This document shows, one piece after another, positions 1 through 10,631 of a DNA stretch of 64,000 bases (position 1 is its first letter; every line of letters begins with the position of its first letter). A model generated the notes under the pieces. That model had not been told where the DNA came from. It worked only from the letters and a program-made list of their open reading frames with translations, and made no database searches. Source of the DNA: Trissonchulus latispiculum (lineage: Eukaryota; Nematoda; Enoplea; Enoplida; Ironidae); assembly GCA_030248195.1 (NCBI GenBank), contig JASAND010028790.1:62001-126000 (forward strand), written 5' to 3'. The translations under genes and the position numbers were made by a program.

Positions 1-94
1 CTTGGACCGTACACAAAAGAGTAATTTAGGTTGATTTGCATAAAGTTAGCACACTTTTGCATAATTTTGAATGAAATCAAGGAAATATTCTACA
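1..94 (-). repeat. 3' LTR, partial
   Basis: Matches 8875-8970 with a few substitutions and a 2-base length difference. The TG end of the LTR (minus strand) lies at 94. The remaining ~100 bp of this LTR would lie left of the window. Confidence 0.85.
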
Positions 95-115
95 GATTAC
101 CCCCTCTTTTGAAAC
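95..115 (-). other. Polypurine tract of the LTR element
   Basis: On the minus strand this reads as an A/G tract (GTTTCAAAAGAGGGGGTAAT) directly before the TGTAG start of the 3' LTR. This is the expected place of the plus-strand primer in retrotransposon replication. Confidence 0.7.
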
Positions 116-116
116 G

Positions 117-3100
117 AGCGCCCTCGCCGCGGCCTCCGGGCACACAGATTAGTAATGAAATTGTGTTAGTCTACGTATCGTAGCTACTAGAATAGATAAA
201 ACGCGTTTCAGAAGAATCGGAAAAAGATAAAAAATTTTCGTATCCCTCGGGGACGTCTTCCCGGGGACACTACTTGGGCCCCACACTTATACACATACTA
301 GGGGATTTCGAGCCACGGGTAAAACTACACCGGAACATACCGGGGGTACATTCAACACATATATTACGGACTTTGCCGACACACAAATACAAATACAAGA
401 AAATTGGGAGAAGCCCTTCAGCCGCGACAAAAGCGCACATTACAAAACAGCGGATAATCGGAAGATATGAAATTACAATAATATGAAATATAGAAAGAAT
501 ATAATCATCAGAAGTGAGTGCCAACTAAAGCGCTCGAAATGTAAAATAAAATTTTCAATAAAGGAAGCAAAATATATATTTACTGTAACTATAGAAAAAA
601 TATATAAAGGAATGACGAATAGTAAGGGGGCAGGCAAAGGGCACAGGGAGGGACCAAATTTTTATGCTCCAAAGGAGCGAAATAGATCGAAAGAAGAGTT
701 TTCGAAACCCAGAAGGGGTCTGTCTGGGCACCTGCCAACCCCAGCAGATATAAACTATAGAATCTTTTATTATAAATGCCAAAAATTGTAAAGCAGAGAA
801 ATAAAGCACTGTGGAAAATAGCTGCATGGAATTGGACATGGCAAATTAAGGCAACAAATATGGCAGTACAACATATAGAAATTTGGAGAAATTTTAAAAT
901 AAAGTAAACCCGTGACCATTTTTAGAAAAGAAAGCGAAACAAACCCCATGTTAAAGAAACAAAAGACCCGAAAAGATTAAGAAAATAGAATAACATACAG
1001 CAAATATAGAACAGCCAAGCTGAGCAAGAGGGAACCACCCCACCCGAAAATGAGATCTCAGAAACATAGAAACAGGAAAGCGAATTTAAAAAGGTAATTT
1101 AAGAAAATTTACTCCGGAGAAGAAACCCCAAACAATGACCAAAAGACCCCACCCAACCAAAGTTAATGCTAAATCAGTAGAGTACATAGAAGGTATAAAC
1201 AGTAAAACAACAGTTAGCAAAAGAAGGGGAAAGGGGAGGGGGGACGGACGAGGTAAGGGGGCGCAAAACCGGGTTCACAACAATCATCACAAAATTGACT
1301 TAAAAGTTCAAAATAATTATAGATGGCTCCAGGCTGCGGGTAAAAGATCTTCGGTTCCAAAGCACCTAGGGAAAAATCCCATACCAAATCACCGGACCAG
1401 AACCTCCGGACCACTGGGCGGATGCCCCTCGGCATCAAGCGCCCGCTCAACCCAGCCAACACCGCCAGCCTTCCCACACCAAACCAGGCCCTTCCAAGCA
1501 TCAGATGGAATCATAGGGGCCGACCTGTATCACATATGGGGGAAAATACAGTAACAAGCAAGCAAACAGTACAGCAGGGGAACACTCGCCGTCAAGAGGG
1601 ACAGGGGGGATTGAAGGGGGACAGTAAGTATGCTACAGAACAAACAAATAAGGATAACATACGGCATATTTATGAGAATAAGCATATAGGCATGATGCCT
1701 AACAATAGCAAAGAAAATAATTGGGCAAAAGCCCGCAGTACATAGATATGAGGCCCGATTAATTTAGAGAGTGTAGGCAGAAACCGGAGGAACCGTTATC
1801 TCCCCTGCGGGGGAAACGCAGGCACCGCAGGAGACGCCAAAACAGAAAAAAATGGAAAATAATGCTCAAGAGTCAAGAATGCCGGTCCGGGGTTGACCGC
1901 CCACCGTTACCTCCCCTACGGGGGAAGCGCAGGCGGCGAGCAACCACGGACCCGCCGAGGTACGGCACGGTGTTATAGTTACCCGAGTACTATTGCCTAC
2001 AAATGGACAAAACATTGAAAGATAAAAATACAAATATGAGACAGCCAACCCAATAGAAAATAAATTCAAAGAAATATATTTATCCTAAAAAGTATTTAAA
2101 ATCTCAATTCAAGTAAATGAGAAGAAGCAATTTGTAACTTTTATCCAATAGGGGAAACATAATTATTTTGATCTATTGAATCAAAGATGGAAAAATTTAA
2201 TGTTGAAAGAAAGTTACAAAAGTTTATATTCAAGAAATAACCATGCAAACTGTTAAAGGTGCTACGAAGAAAGGAAAAGTGAAGAATTTAAACATGCAAG
2301 TATGCTTTTAATAAGATGGAGCGCTTCAAGAAATTTTAATTTTATCCAACATTTATAGAACGAGGTGAAAAAGGAATGAAAGATGAAAAATTAAATTAAT
2401 TCTTATTTTAAGATACTAGAAAGGAAAAGGAGGCATCACAGCCGACAACAAAATGAATTAGAAACAAAAAGTTAGAAACATTTTCCCTCCAACCGATGCG
2501 TCATAATCCCTATTAGAAAATAGAATTTCCTCCCAGGCAAGCAAAAAATATTTTTAAATTACCAAAAGTTTTTAGAAGACAGAACAGAAAAATTTTTCAA
2601 CCCCCACCGTTCAAACAATCCAAGAACAGAACATATACCACTAATCAGGGGACAGGTACCAGGAACCCAAGAGGGAGGAACCTAAAACATTAAACAAGAA
2701 TAATTAGTCACAAAATTAGTAAAATTATAGGTTAAAACTAGAGATTGATTAGAACAAAGTTAATACAGGTGTACGTATATACACAACATGCCTAATCGCA
2801 GCATGTGCCTGACAGACTGGTGAACAGAGTGAATATTGAATTTGTGCCGAGGTCGGCACAGGAAAACCAGGTGAACAGAATGCCAGGTAAAAGTAAGAAA
2901 TGGCCCAGGTCAAAATTTGCTGGAACAAAATTGTTGATATTACGATTTTCGGAAACGGCCTGGATAGGGCTTTCCACACACAAAGTTGTAGCCTGTCTGG
3001 TCCAATATCATTTTTGACTGTGCCGACCTCGGCACAGAATTTAGGAAAAAAATTTGTGCAACCGAATTAGTGACCCCAACCATTCTAAAGCAGGTTGTTA

Positions 3101-4313
3101 GGACAGGAGATTGCTAACAATAAACATCTATGTGCGTTAGCGTTTAGCTGTTGTACTATCATGCGGTTTATTCCCTTCAATTCGGTAAAAAGTTAATTTT
3201 GGCTAGAACCGACCTGCGCGCCATGGCCGGTCCACGGAAACATTTCGGGCAAAACAAACATGAAAATGAATTCGTACTTTTTGAAAACCCCCGTCAAAGA
3301 TGAAGATTGTATCATACTGAAATGAACAAATTTCACCCATGCCCGAAACCAAAACGCGTTGGGCCGTTTGCAACCGGCCCAGCGCGCCCCAGCCAAGCAT
3401 CTTAGCAATTTAAAAATTCTTACCAATGCATTCAGAAAACTTATGTTAATCCGGGTGGGATTCATGAAGTTCCTGACTCCGGAAGACAAATTGTCACCCG
3501 CCAACCCGCTGGAAACAACTGGATCAATGGCGGAGGAAGTTTGTAACTGAAATTAAATCAAAAGTGAAATTTTTGCACGTGAGTTGTGAAACTGCGACCA
3601 GGCAGCTGTGCAAAAAATGAGTATAAAACGTCTACAGTGAAGGTGTGAAATTGAAAATATAAAGTGCCCGTTTAAAATGTGTAGCGAAACCTATAAACCT
3701 AAAACTAATAAGAGGCAATAGTACTAGGGACATAAAATACAAAATATAGAAATACCGGAGATATGTGTACGTACATAAGTACGAGAGACTACATTTTAGA
3801 ATTTTTAAAGAAGATTATTTAAATCGAATTGAAAACTAAATCCTATAAATTTGAATCAAACGAAAACTAAAAAGAAAACGCTTTAAAGAATTTCTTTCAA
3901 GAAATATTTTGAAAAAGGACTTTCAATAAATTAACCGGGCCAAGCAAACGACATATTAATCATCGGGGTCTACCCCCTCTTTCGAAAATTAACTTGGGAC
4001 AGGGAGGGTTAGAGTAAATGACTATGAGTTGTAGGAGTTAATGGAGGGGTGTTTACCTCCTCTTTTGAAATTTCAAGATGCAGGCCTTCTTGTCGGACCC
4101 CGGACAGCAAGGGAGGTGGCGGCCGAACCCCCAAGGATGGAAGTATCCCCACATTTGTATACATCACCGCAGGCGCATCGGCACAAAAATTTGCTATGAA
4201 TTCCTAGCGAATTTCGGCTGATGACAATAATGGGTGGTGTATTCCTTGCATGTTTACTTCATTAGTAGAGAATAACAAATCCCAGTGAAAACATTTCATG
4301 AAATCGGTTCCTA
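117..4313. other. 3' internal region of the LTR element, no recognised gene
   Basis: No reading frame here resembles reverse transcriptase, RNase H, integrase or envelope. The plus strand is purine-rich and has short open frames (for example 1135-1554 and 483-791) without recognisable domains. The stretch contains two copies of a CTCCCCT-NCGGGGGAA motif (about 1795-1823 and 1905-1934), two palindromes (2843-2860 and 3019-3036), an imperfect inverted repeat at 3355-3390, and two internal copies of the polypurine motif (3971-3987 and 4053-4071). It may be decayed pol, a non-coding cargo, or foreign sequence picked up by a non-autonomous element. Confidence 0.5.
1795..1934. repeat. Two copies of a C-rich/G-rich palindromic motif, third copy in gag leader
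   Basis: The core CTCCCCTGCGGGGGAAACGC (about 1800-1819) recurs as CTCCCCTACGGGGGAAGCGC (1911-1930), and as a variant at about 6770-6790 inside the proline-rich gag leader. The CCCCT/GGGGG halves can pair into a short hairpin. Confidence 0.6.
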
Positions 4314-5012
4314 TTAAGATTTCACGAGAAAATTCAGGAACCATATGAAAAGACCACCCATAGTCTTTACGCCCACCGTGAAAATTATAAAAACTTTAGC
4401 AGAAAGTTTTAACGGCGTGTCGTTAGATGCCACTGCGGTGATGGGACCCGGTTTCTGAAATCGAACATTGGCGCCCCCCTTCAATATTCTCTTAACTGTC
4501 CGGGGACTGATAATGGATATTGTTGCTCCGGAATCAATAATAGCCAAAATTTTAGTCCCCCCAGAGGTGACGACTATGGCTGGGATACTATCTGCTGCTA
4601 CCGGTACTGGCTCGGATTCAATTTCGGTGGGCGTTACTCCATCTGATGTCAGATCCCCTAGTTGTGGTTTTTCTGGCTCCTGCGGTGCCATTGGACTGAC
4701 AGGTTCCTCAGTTTCTGTCCCTACAGAAACATATTCGGGCCGGTGGCAGCAAGGGGCAGCCGCACCCCCGAGTATGGGAGAAAACCCCGCGGTCCATGAG
4801 GGAGGTGATTGTTTTTCGACAAAAGAAATAGAGTTGTATTCCGACTGATTTGGACAGAGGCACTTCAGTAAAGTTGACATTTGCTGCATTTGATTTAAGA
4901 GAGCATGATAATATTGTTGCATAAAATCAAAAGTGTCCCTTTGTATGGCCCACAAGGTAGAAAAATAATGAACCACTTTTGAAAAAATATTTGACAATTG
5001 GGCCTCTATCAT
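4314..5012 (-). pseudogene. Retropepsin-like aspartic protease of the LTR element, frameshifted
   Basis: This 232-codon frame has a linker rich in Pro, Glu and Thr (about residues 65-145) followed by the hydrophobic-hydrophobic-DSGA motif with the catalytic aspartate at residue 160, then the beta-rich body of a retroviral-type protease. The family acts as a homodimer and cuts the Gag/Pol polyprotein. The conserved C-terminal Ile-Leu-x-Gly-Thr-Asp motif is encoded just beyond, but in another frame (about 4270-4300), so a small indel near 4330-4370 has broken the gene. The N-terminal 60 residues look like a helical gag tail. The frame is the same as the proline-rich stretch at 5067-5486, separated by stops and by a run of 14 C at 5086-5099 where slippage is likely. 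No reverse transcriptase follows. Confidence 0.75.
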
Positions 5013-5066
5013 AGTTAAATCAAAATGTTGAAAATTTGATGAACCAACTGACTAGGCGGATCGGAG

Positions 5067-5486
5067 TCAAATACGGTAGGGTCCACCCCCCCCCCCCCCT
5101 TTTGAAGCTTCGCCACCAGCCAGATCAGAAACCACACCGATTTGAAATTGACTCAGAATTTGATCAACCAGCTCGGCAGTAACTCCATGTGAAGCCGGAG
5201 GCGCCCTCCTAGGAGAAAAAGGTGCAGCAGGAGCTGAAACCCCGGAATCCGAGGATCGTACAAAATTTTGAGAGAATTCCGGAACACCTGCATTTTGCGT
5301 ATGTACTGTACGTTGGTATGGGGCCGGGGTTGTAGTGGCCAGAGCTGAAATTGGCCTTGGCTGAGAATTTTGTCCTCCGACATAGCCACCCTGAGTTCCC
5401 AAGTTTGATGGGGTTGGAAGGACCGGAGCAGAAGCAGAAAATTGAACTGGGGGCGGGTTGGGAGGTAGGGCGGCGTACTGTGACAA
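5067..5486 (-). pseudogene. Proline-rich Gag/Pro linker of the LTR element
   Basis: A 139-codon frame rich in Pro, Ala, Ser and Gln, lying between the gag zinc knuckle and the protease. It is in the minus-one frame relative to gag and continues upstream of its first ATG, so it is probably translated as an extension after a frameshift at the C-run next to the gag stop (5507-5515). It ends near the C14 run at 5086-5099, where the frame is lost; the frame that would continue toward 5040 differs. There is no catalytic motif. It is probably a flexible spacer between nucleocapsid and protease. Confidence 0.55.
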
Positions 5487-5506
5487 AAGAGGAACCGGGG
5501 CATAAT

Positions 5507-6535
5507 TTATGGGGGATATTGCTGCTGGTATACCGGTAATCCAGAATATTGAACAGGGTACGTATTTGATGAATGGGCCAAGTGATCAACCCTCTCAGGT
5601 AGGGGACGGTTTTTATAATTTAGGGGAGCCTTTGAGGGGTATCGTTCCCAACAAGTTTCCGGTGCGTGGCCGCGTTTTTTACAGTATTTACAAGGGGGCT
5701 TTTTCTGTTTTTCTTCATCCCACTTATTCAGGGCTTCCTGGAGGTGCTGTTCGAACCAGACCTTCATTTCACGAAAACCCAAACGGGAGGCTGCAACCTC
5801 AAGGTTAGACTGTGAGGGAGTGTCTGAATTTTTTGAGGACTGGTTTTTCTTGTCGGTACCCCCATCTTCAAGGTAATAAATTGGCACGTCATAGGAGAGA
5901 GTGTCTCCCTCCGGCGGACGGGCCTCCCGAGATTCTAAACGATCAATGACCCGACGGACATCTTGCACCGTGGGTCGCTCATGAACAAAAAGAGAAGCCA
6001 AAGCTGAAGCAAATTTATCATAAACCCCGGCAAAAAGTTGTTGAACGCATTCATGTTCACGCTTCTCCTGCGTATCCCACAGGTCGAGGGCCATAGCCTG
6101 CAATTCTGAGATATAGCGTCGAACGGACTCGTTGTGAAGTTGCTTTCGGTGTGCAAAAGCCGAGAGCCGCTCCCGCAGTGAAAGTTGCGGTTTTGGAAAT
6201 TGCGATTTGATCAATTCTAGAAATCCTGGATAGGACTCCACGACCTGTGGGCCACAGCGAGAGGCGAAAATTTGAGCTTTTCCCGTTAATTTATTCCAAA
6301 GGAGACGCCCCCACTGGTCCTGAGGAACTGCATGAACTGCCACTGCTGATTCGAATTGGGGTAACCAATCTTCAAAATATGCGTATTTTGGGTCATACCG
6401 AGGGACATCCCGTAAAACTTCTAGGTAGTAACGAAAAAGACCCATGTCAAATTTTGGAACTGAAATATCAGTAGCTTCCATTGTATTTGGGGTTGGGTGT
6501 CGCGGACTTTTAGGGATTCCCGGTTTTTTACCCAT
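5507..6535 (-). CDS. gag: Gag: capsid-like domain plus CCHC nucleocapsid
   Basis: This is the longest intact frame of the element (342 codons). Residues about 30-215 form a helical retrotransposon-gag region: WLPQFESAV..., a tryptophan-containing segment with WGRLLWNKLTGKA, a stretch like LSLRERLSAFAHRKQLHNES and RRYISELQAMALDL, as in Ty3/Gypsy capsids. Residues 282-295 form a CCHC zinc knuckle (C-x2-C-x4-H-x4-C, sequence CKYCKKRGHAPETC), which binds the element's RNA. The protein would assemble virus-like particles in the cytoplasm. The start used is the ATG at 6535; upstream proline-rich frames may be part of a longer Gag. The stop TAA directly follows a run of five C, and the next frame (minus one) leads to the linker and protease, so readthrough by frameshifting is plausible. 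Confidence 0.8.
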   Translation of the reverse strand: MGKKPGIPKSPRHPTPNTMEATDISVPKFDMGLFRYYLEVLRDVPRYDPKYAYFEDWLPQFESAVAVHAVPQDQWGRLLWNKLTGKAQIFASRCGPQVVESYPGFLELIKSQFPKPQLSLRERLSAFAHRKQLHNESVRRYISELQAMALDLWDTQEKREHECVQQLFAGVYDKFASALASLFVHERPTVQDVRRVIDRLESREARPPEGDTLSYDVPIYYLEDGGTDKKNQSSKNSDTPSQSNLEVAASRLGFREMKVWFEQHLQEALNKWDEEKQKKPPCKYCKKRGHAPETCWERYPSKAPLNYKNRPLPERVDHLAHSSNTYPVQYSGLPVYQQQYPP

Positions 6536-6539
6536 ATTA

Positions 6540-7628
6540 TTAACTGAATAATTTGAATGGGCCCACAGATAAAGGTGAACCAGAAAATTTTGAGGGAGGA
6601 GGTGAATTTAAATTTGGTTGAGAAGGTGGAGGGGGAGGTGGTGACTGTTCACAGGCCTGATACGGCTGGGCAGGCGCCGAAGGAGGGCCCGCGACAAAAT
6701 CTTGTTGTACTGAGGGCGAACCTCCCGAAGAAGGGGCGTCCCCAGTAGGAGCCAACGCTACACCTTTACCTCCCCTCGGGGGAAGCGCGGGTGTGCGCTG
6801 CTCTTGCTGCCGCGGAACTTCAGTCGGTCCTGCAAGGCGATTTTCTGCAACATAATCAGCCGCACAAGCATGCGAGGCCACCATCTCCGCCATATAGTAA
6901 GGGTTATTGGGGACCCGCTGAGGTAAAACTGGAGGGACTTGTAGTGGGGGTAAATTTTGTTGGGACCCTTCCCACATTTAATTATTATCCAGTTCACGAA
7001 TTACTGGATTGTCAAAAACTTGTTGCTCCAGTTGATCATAATTGAAATTTGCTGGAGTACGTATGAAATATTGGCCCTCAGCCGAGGGGCCCCCATGACA
7101 AATTGGGGTTTTTTGAATTTGAACGTAGGAAGGGGCGGTCTGTTGATTTGGTAACAAATTTCAGTATATACTGGTCCCGGGGAAAGGTGATCCCACCAAT
7201 GTGTGAAGGCCGGGACATTTGAGTGGTTGACCCGTTTACGTACGTATTTTGAGAACTTTGAAAATTTTGGAATTTTGAAAATTTTCCCCAGAATAGACGG
7301 GCTGGGGTAAATACGTAGAAAGGGGGTATAGGGTCCCCTCCAGTTCGGACCATGACCACAGAATTTTGACTGTAGGCAGAATCATACACAGATCCTGCTT
7401 CGGAATCACCCGAATTAAGGGGGGGGGGTTGGCCGCCCGTAACTTGAATTTGGGCAGATTGAAAAACCCCATGGTTTTGGGGGGGGGGGGCGCCCCCCCA
7501 CCTGCCTGTTCCGAAGAAAAACCCACAACACTACGAATATTAGTAGAATTTTGGGATATTTTTGGCTGGGAACACGTATTTTCAGGGGGCGCAGATAATT
7601 TAGGGGGGGCTTCCCCCGAACCCAACAA
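6540..7628 (-). pseudogene. Proline-rich Gag leader, second half, broken
   Basis: Two minus-strand frames (6540-6977 and 7236-7628, the same frame) with Pro, Gly, Ala and Asn-rich composition and no recognisable domain. They sit between the leader at 7637-8746 and the capsid frame at 6535, and differ from both by one frame. The breaks coincide with long G runs (for example 7430-7438 and 7482-7492), so indels in homopolymers probably split one former reading frame. The region 6977-7236 between them holds no supportable gene. Confidence 0.45.
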
Positions 7629-7636
7629 AGCAGAAA

Positions 7637-8746
7637 CTACTTCTTGGGCTGTCTTGGCAGCATCGAACCGGGGGGAGATAAAATTGTCAAAATCACGTCG
7701 AAAGTTTGAATTTTCTGAATGTTGGGGGGGGTGGTGGATTTTTCTGCAAGCTGGGAAGTACTTGGTGAGGGTGCTGAAACCGGCGCCCCCAAGATTTTTA
7801 CCCGGGTCTCCCTCTGGCTCTGTGTATAATTCTGGTCCGAATTTGGGGAGGGACGGCCCTTGTGGGTTGGCTGGGAGGAGTGCAATTTTGATAGGTGTAG
7901 CTCGGTGGGTCCCCCCCTCGTATTTTGTAGAGCCCCAGAAAAGTTGAGATTACTGCTGGAGGTTTTCCCAGCGGGGAAAATTTCTTCAGCAGTAAAATTG
8001 CGTCTGGTGCGAGGGGGGGGGGGGTAGGAGGGGGGACACCCCCCCCCCCCAAAAATTATGGGTGAGGGAACTGAATTTTGGGGGAGTTTATTTTCCGAAT
8101 TTTCTGGGTGGGGGAGATCTTGGTTTTGGGGGTGGGGGAGTTCCCCTTGCAATTGATCAAAATCAGGATTTGGGGGAGGCGACGAAATTATAACCTGGGG
8201 GGGTGCAGATTGAGGGATTTGCAAACTAAAATGAGGTGGATTATTTGAAAAATTCTGGGGGGAATTTGATGAATTTTGGGGGAGAGTCTGAGAATTTTGA
8301 GGGGGGTTCTGGAAATTTTGGGGGGGTTTGCAAATTTTGGGGGATTTGGTCCCCCCAACACGTCCACTGACGCACACCTAGGCACACCCGAGACATTGTC
8401 TAAACGCCCAACAACCCCAAAAGTTTGGGGGAGGTGAGAAAAATTTTGGGGGAGGTCTGCTGAAGTTTGGGGGGTGTTCGAAAAATTTTGGGGGAGAGTC
8501 TGTCTCCCCACATCCCCTGCTGACAATCGTACTGGTGTCCCCGCACCCCCAAAATTTTGGGGGGATTTGAACCCCCCAGCTCAGTTTCCCCCAATTGGTG
8601 GACCGGCGATTTTGAAAAAATTGTTGATTTAAAAAACTATCAGAATTTTCAGGTGCTTGCCCGGTAGGTAATTCAGAAAAAAGTCGGGCAGTGCCGTCAC
8701 ATAATTTTTTGAGGTAGCGAGTAAGTCGGGGGGAAGAATCAGACAT
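7637..8746 (-). pseudogene. Proline-rich Gag leader with PPNF/PPKF repeats, one in-frame stop
   Basis: The ATG at 8746 is the first after the primer site and opens a frame of 122 codons that ends in TAG at 8378-8380. The same frame then continues for 246 more codons to 7637. The first 60 residues (start MSDSSPRLTRYLKK) look like a normal basic N-terminus. After that the protein is a low-complexity repeat of Pro-Pro-Asn/Lys-Phe units with Gln, Ser and Thr. On the plus strand the same repeat is a series of AATTTTGGGGGA-like blocks. No known domain was recognised. The repeat length probably changes fast by slippage. Confidence 0.55.
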
Positions 8747-8754
8747 ATTTACTC

Positions 8755-8772
8755 AGAATGTAACGGTCGCCA
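8755..8772 (-). other. tRNA primer-binding site of the LTR element
   Basis: The minus strand reads TGGCGACCGTTACATTCTGA, beginning three bases after the CA end of the 5' LTR. TGG complements the CCA tail shared by all tRNAs. I did not identify the tRNA with certainty. Confidence 0.6.
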
Positions 8773-8775
8773 GTT

Positions 8776-8970
8776 TGTCGAATTTGGAAATTCTGTGAAT
8801 AATTTTGTGTTCAAGTGAAGATTAAAGGTTCGTGAATGAGTGAATAATGAATTTGTGAATTAGCTAGCTCCGGCCTTGGACCGTACACAAAAGAGTAATT
8901 TAGGTTGATTTGCATAAAGTTAGCACACACTTATGCATAATTTTGAATGAAATCAAGGAAATATACTACA
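8776..8970 (-). repeat. 5' LTR (about 195 bp)
   Basis: Reading the minus strand, it starts TGTAG at 8970 and ends GACA at 8776, just before the primer site. Its outer 96 bp match 1-94. The inner part cannot be compared because the partner lies outside the window. The LTR is short for a Gypsy-type element. Confidence 0.7.
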
Positions 8971-9410
8971 CTGTATTTTGCCTACTTTTTCCAAATTTGT
9001 TAAGCGATTACTTTAGCTAGAAAGCAGTAATCGGGGCAACTAAAAAAATCGTCCCTGGGTATATATGTGCAGAACACATCCGTTAAGTAGCAGCCCTCCA
9101 GCTTGTATGGTGTATGCTCCACAATCTTTGGAAACGAATTGGTTGTGTTTTTGCAAAAACTACATTTTTTATGATAGCAGCCTACGGGCTAGCTGTTGGA
9201 AGACGATCATGCGTCGGATAATTAGCCCCTATAAGATCTTCATATCGACGCCCTTAGTTTGATTTTACGGCTTGCATAGTTCAAGAAATGATGGATTATT
9301 TGATTTCTGCAAAAATTACAAGTTTTCGACGCCAAAACAAGAAATTCTGCTATATCTCACGGTAGAGAAAAGCTAGAACGTTGCTTTAAAATGCAAAAAT
9401 ATGAAGCTTA
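8971..9410. other. Intergenic, nothing recognised
   Basis: AT-rich sequence right of the LTR element. Short open frames without recognisable domains. Confidence 0.5.
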
Positions 9411-10195
9411 AGGTGGTGGTATCCTTTTGTGCAGTGCTTTTGTGGTGATTTTTTGAAACGCTATAACTTTCGCAATTTTGGGAGTTGCAAAGAGCTTTAT
9501 ACATCATTTTAAAGCTTATTATCTGTACATTCACATGAGCTTACAGAACTGGCAAAATTAGCAAAAACTAGCAGAAATTTTCTGACAAGCTGACATCTAA
9601 CCGGATGAATATAGGCGAAAAGTTTTTGAACATCGATTTCTCAAAACTGAAGAATCGGCCAAAAGTTCTTTTTGTGCCACGATATGAAGGACATATGGGC
9701 CGAGGGACGTTTTTTGGATTTGGCTCAGCAGGTCTTAAAGGTCGAGAACATCGGCCAAATGCACAGTAACACGAAATTTCGCCACTTCGCATTGAGTTTT
9801 CTTGCTACTCAATACGTTTTAGCCCAAACCAAGAGAAACGTCCCTCCGCAGAAGTGCGAATTTCGATTCTGCCGAAAATCTCCGGAATCCGTCGAGTAGT
9901 TTTTGAGAAATCGATGTTCGAAACAAAATAATCGCAGTTTTGCCAAAATGGTTTTTCGGCCAAATCACTAGCTGAAAGCAATAAAGTCCGGCTAATAGGC
10001 ATTTATAAAATGTGCATTTGAACGATGTATCGATTGAGTATAACTAAGACAATTTTCTCCTTAATATGTGGCAGTAATTTTGAAAAAACTGATTTCCTCG
10101 AAAATGGCCATTTTTTGACCCTAAAACAGTTTTTGCTTACTTAACCACTGGAGATTGCTCAAAGCCTGTAAAAGCAAAATGTTCATTTTCGTTTC
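9411..10195 (+). repeat. Dispersed repeat RepA, copy 1
   Basis: Starts TTAAGGTGGTGGTATCC at about 9409 and is clearly similar over most of its length to 60428-61190 in the same orientation, and in its last 300 bp to the inverse of about 61610-61900. Shared landmarks include TTTTGTGGTGA, GGACATATGGGCCGAGGGA and GTCCGGCTAATAGGCATT. The TTAA at the start would fit a TTAA-targeting DNA transposon (Kolobok or piggyBac type). No coding capacity was recognised. Confidence 0.65.
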
Positions 10196-10393
10196 ACTAA
10201 TTATTTGGTGTGTCTTAATTGGCGAGGCTTGCCGAGGTCGGTCTGGAACTATCTCCAGTCCAGGTTGCGTGTCCAGTCTACAGCGCACAGCACTCCTGTA
10301 AAGGTGTTTGGTCGCCCATTATCCAGCCTCTGGGGCCAAAACTTTACACTAGTATATACAGTGCTAGAACCTCTAGTCTTACTTATTTAAAGT

Positions 10394-10399
10394 TTTATT
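10394..10399 (-). promoter_or_regulatory. Candidate polyadenylation signal of the PDZ gene
   Basis: AATAAA on the minus strand about 235 bases downstream of the stop codon of exon E20. It is the first canonical signal after the stop that I found. Confidence 0.4.
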
Positions 10400-10493
10400 C
10401 TATTTCCTAACTGTAAAATGTAAGGAATTCGTTATTGAGGATTACTAAAGCACTAGCGTTGGACAGCGGAAAATACCAATTTAAAATTATAAA

Positions 10494-10604
10494 TGTTGCA
10501 ACCTGTGATTGTGTGATTGTATCCGTTGCTTGAAAATGTAGGAAAAGTTCTTGTTTAGAACCAATTACTGATCGGAAGTTTGAGCACTACATAAATGTGC
10601 TGTT
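10494..10604 (+). repeat. Direct repeat, left copy
   Basis: Left terminal repeat of the TRIM-like element; partner at 10860-10970. Confidence 0.8.
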
Positions 10605-10631
10605 AAATACATAAAATTTGGGAGCCAAAGT

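Larger units (their letters stand above)
1..8970 (-). mobile_element. LTR retrotransposon with gag and protease but no visible pol, 3' LTR cut by window edge
   Basis: Bases 1-94 and 8875-8970 are about 97% alike and both end in CTACA, so on the minus strand the LTR starts TGTAG. A purine tract on the minus strand abuts the left copy, and a tRNA-type primer site (TGGCGACCGTTA on the minus strand) follows the right copy. Between them, on the minus strand, lie a proline-rich leader, a gag with capsid-like region and CCHC knuckle, and a retropepsin with DSGA. This order fits a Ty3/Gypsy-like element. From the protease end to the 3' LTR there are 4.2 kb without recognisable reverse transcriptase, RNase H or integrase. 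Several stops and frameshifts, mostly at homopolymer runs, show this copy is not intact. The target duplication cannot be checked because the left end is outside the window; the five bases right of the element are ctgta. Confidence 0.85.

Noticed and set aside
1135..1554. Plus-strand 139-codon frame
   Set aside because: Antisense to the LTR element, low complexity, no domain.
117..4313. Remnant reverse transcriptase, integrase or envelope
   Set aside because: I looked for polymerase and integrase motifs on the minus strand and saw none that I could defend. Only a profile search can settle it.
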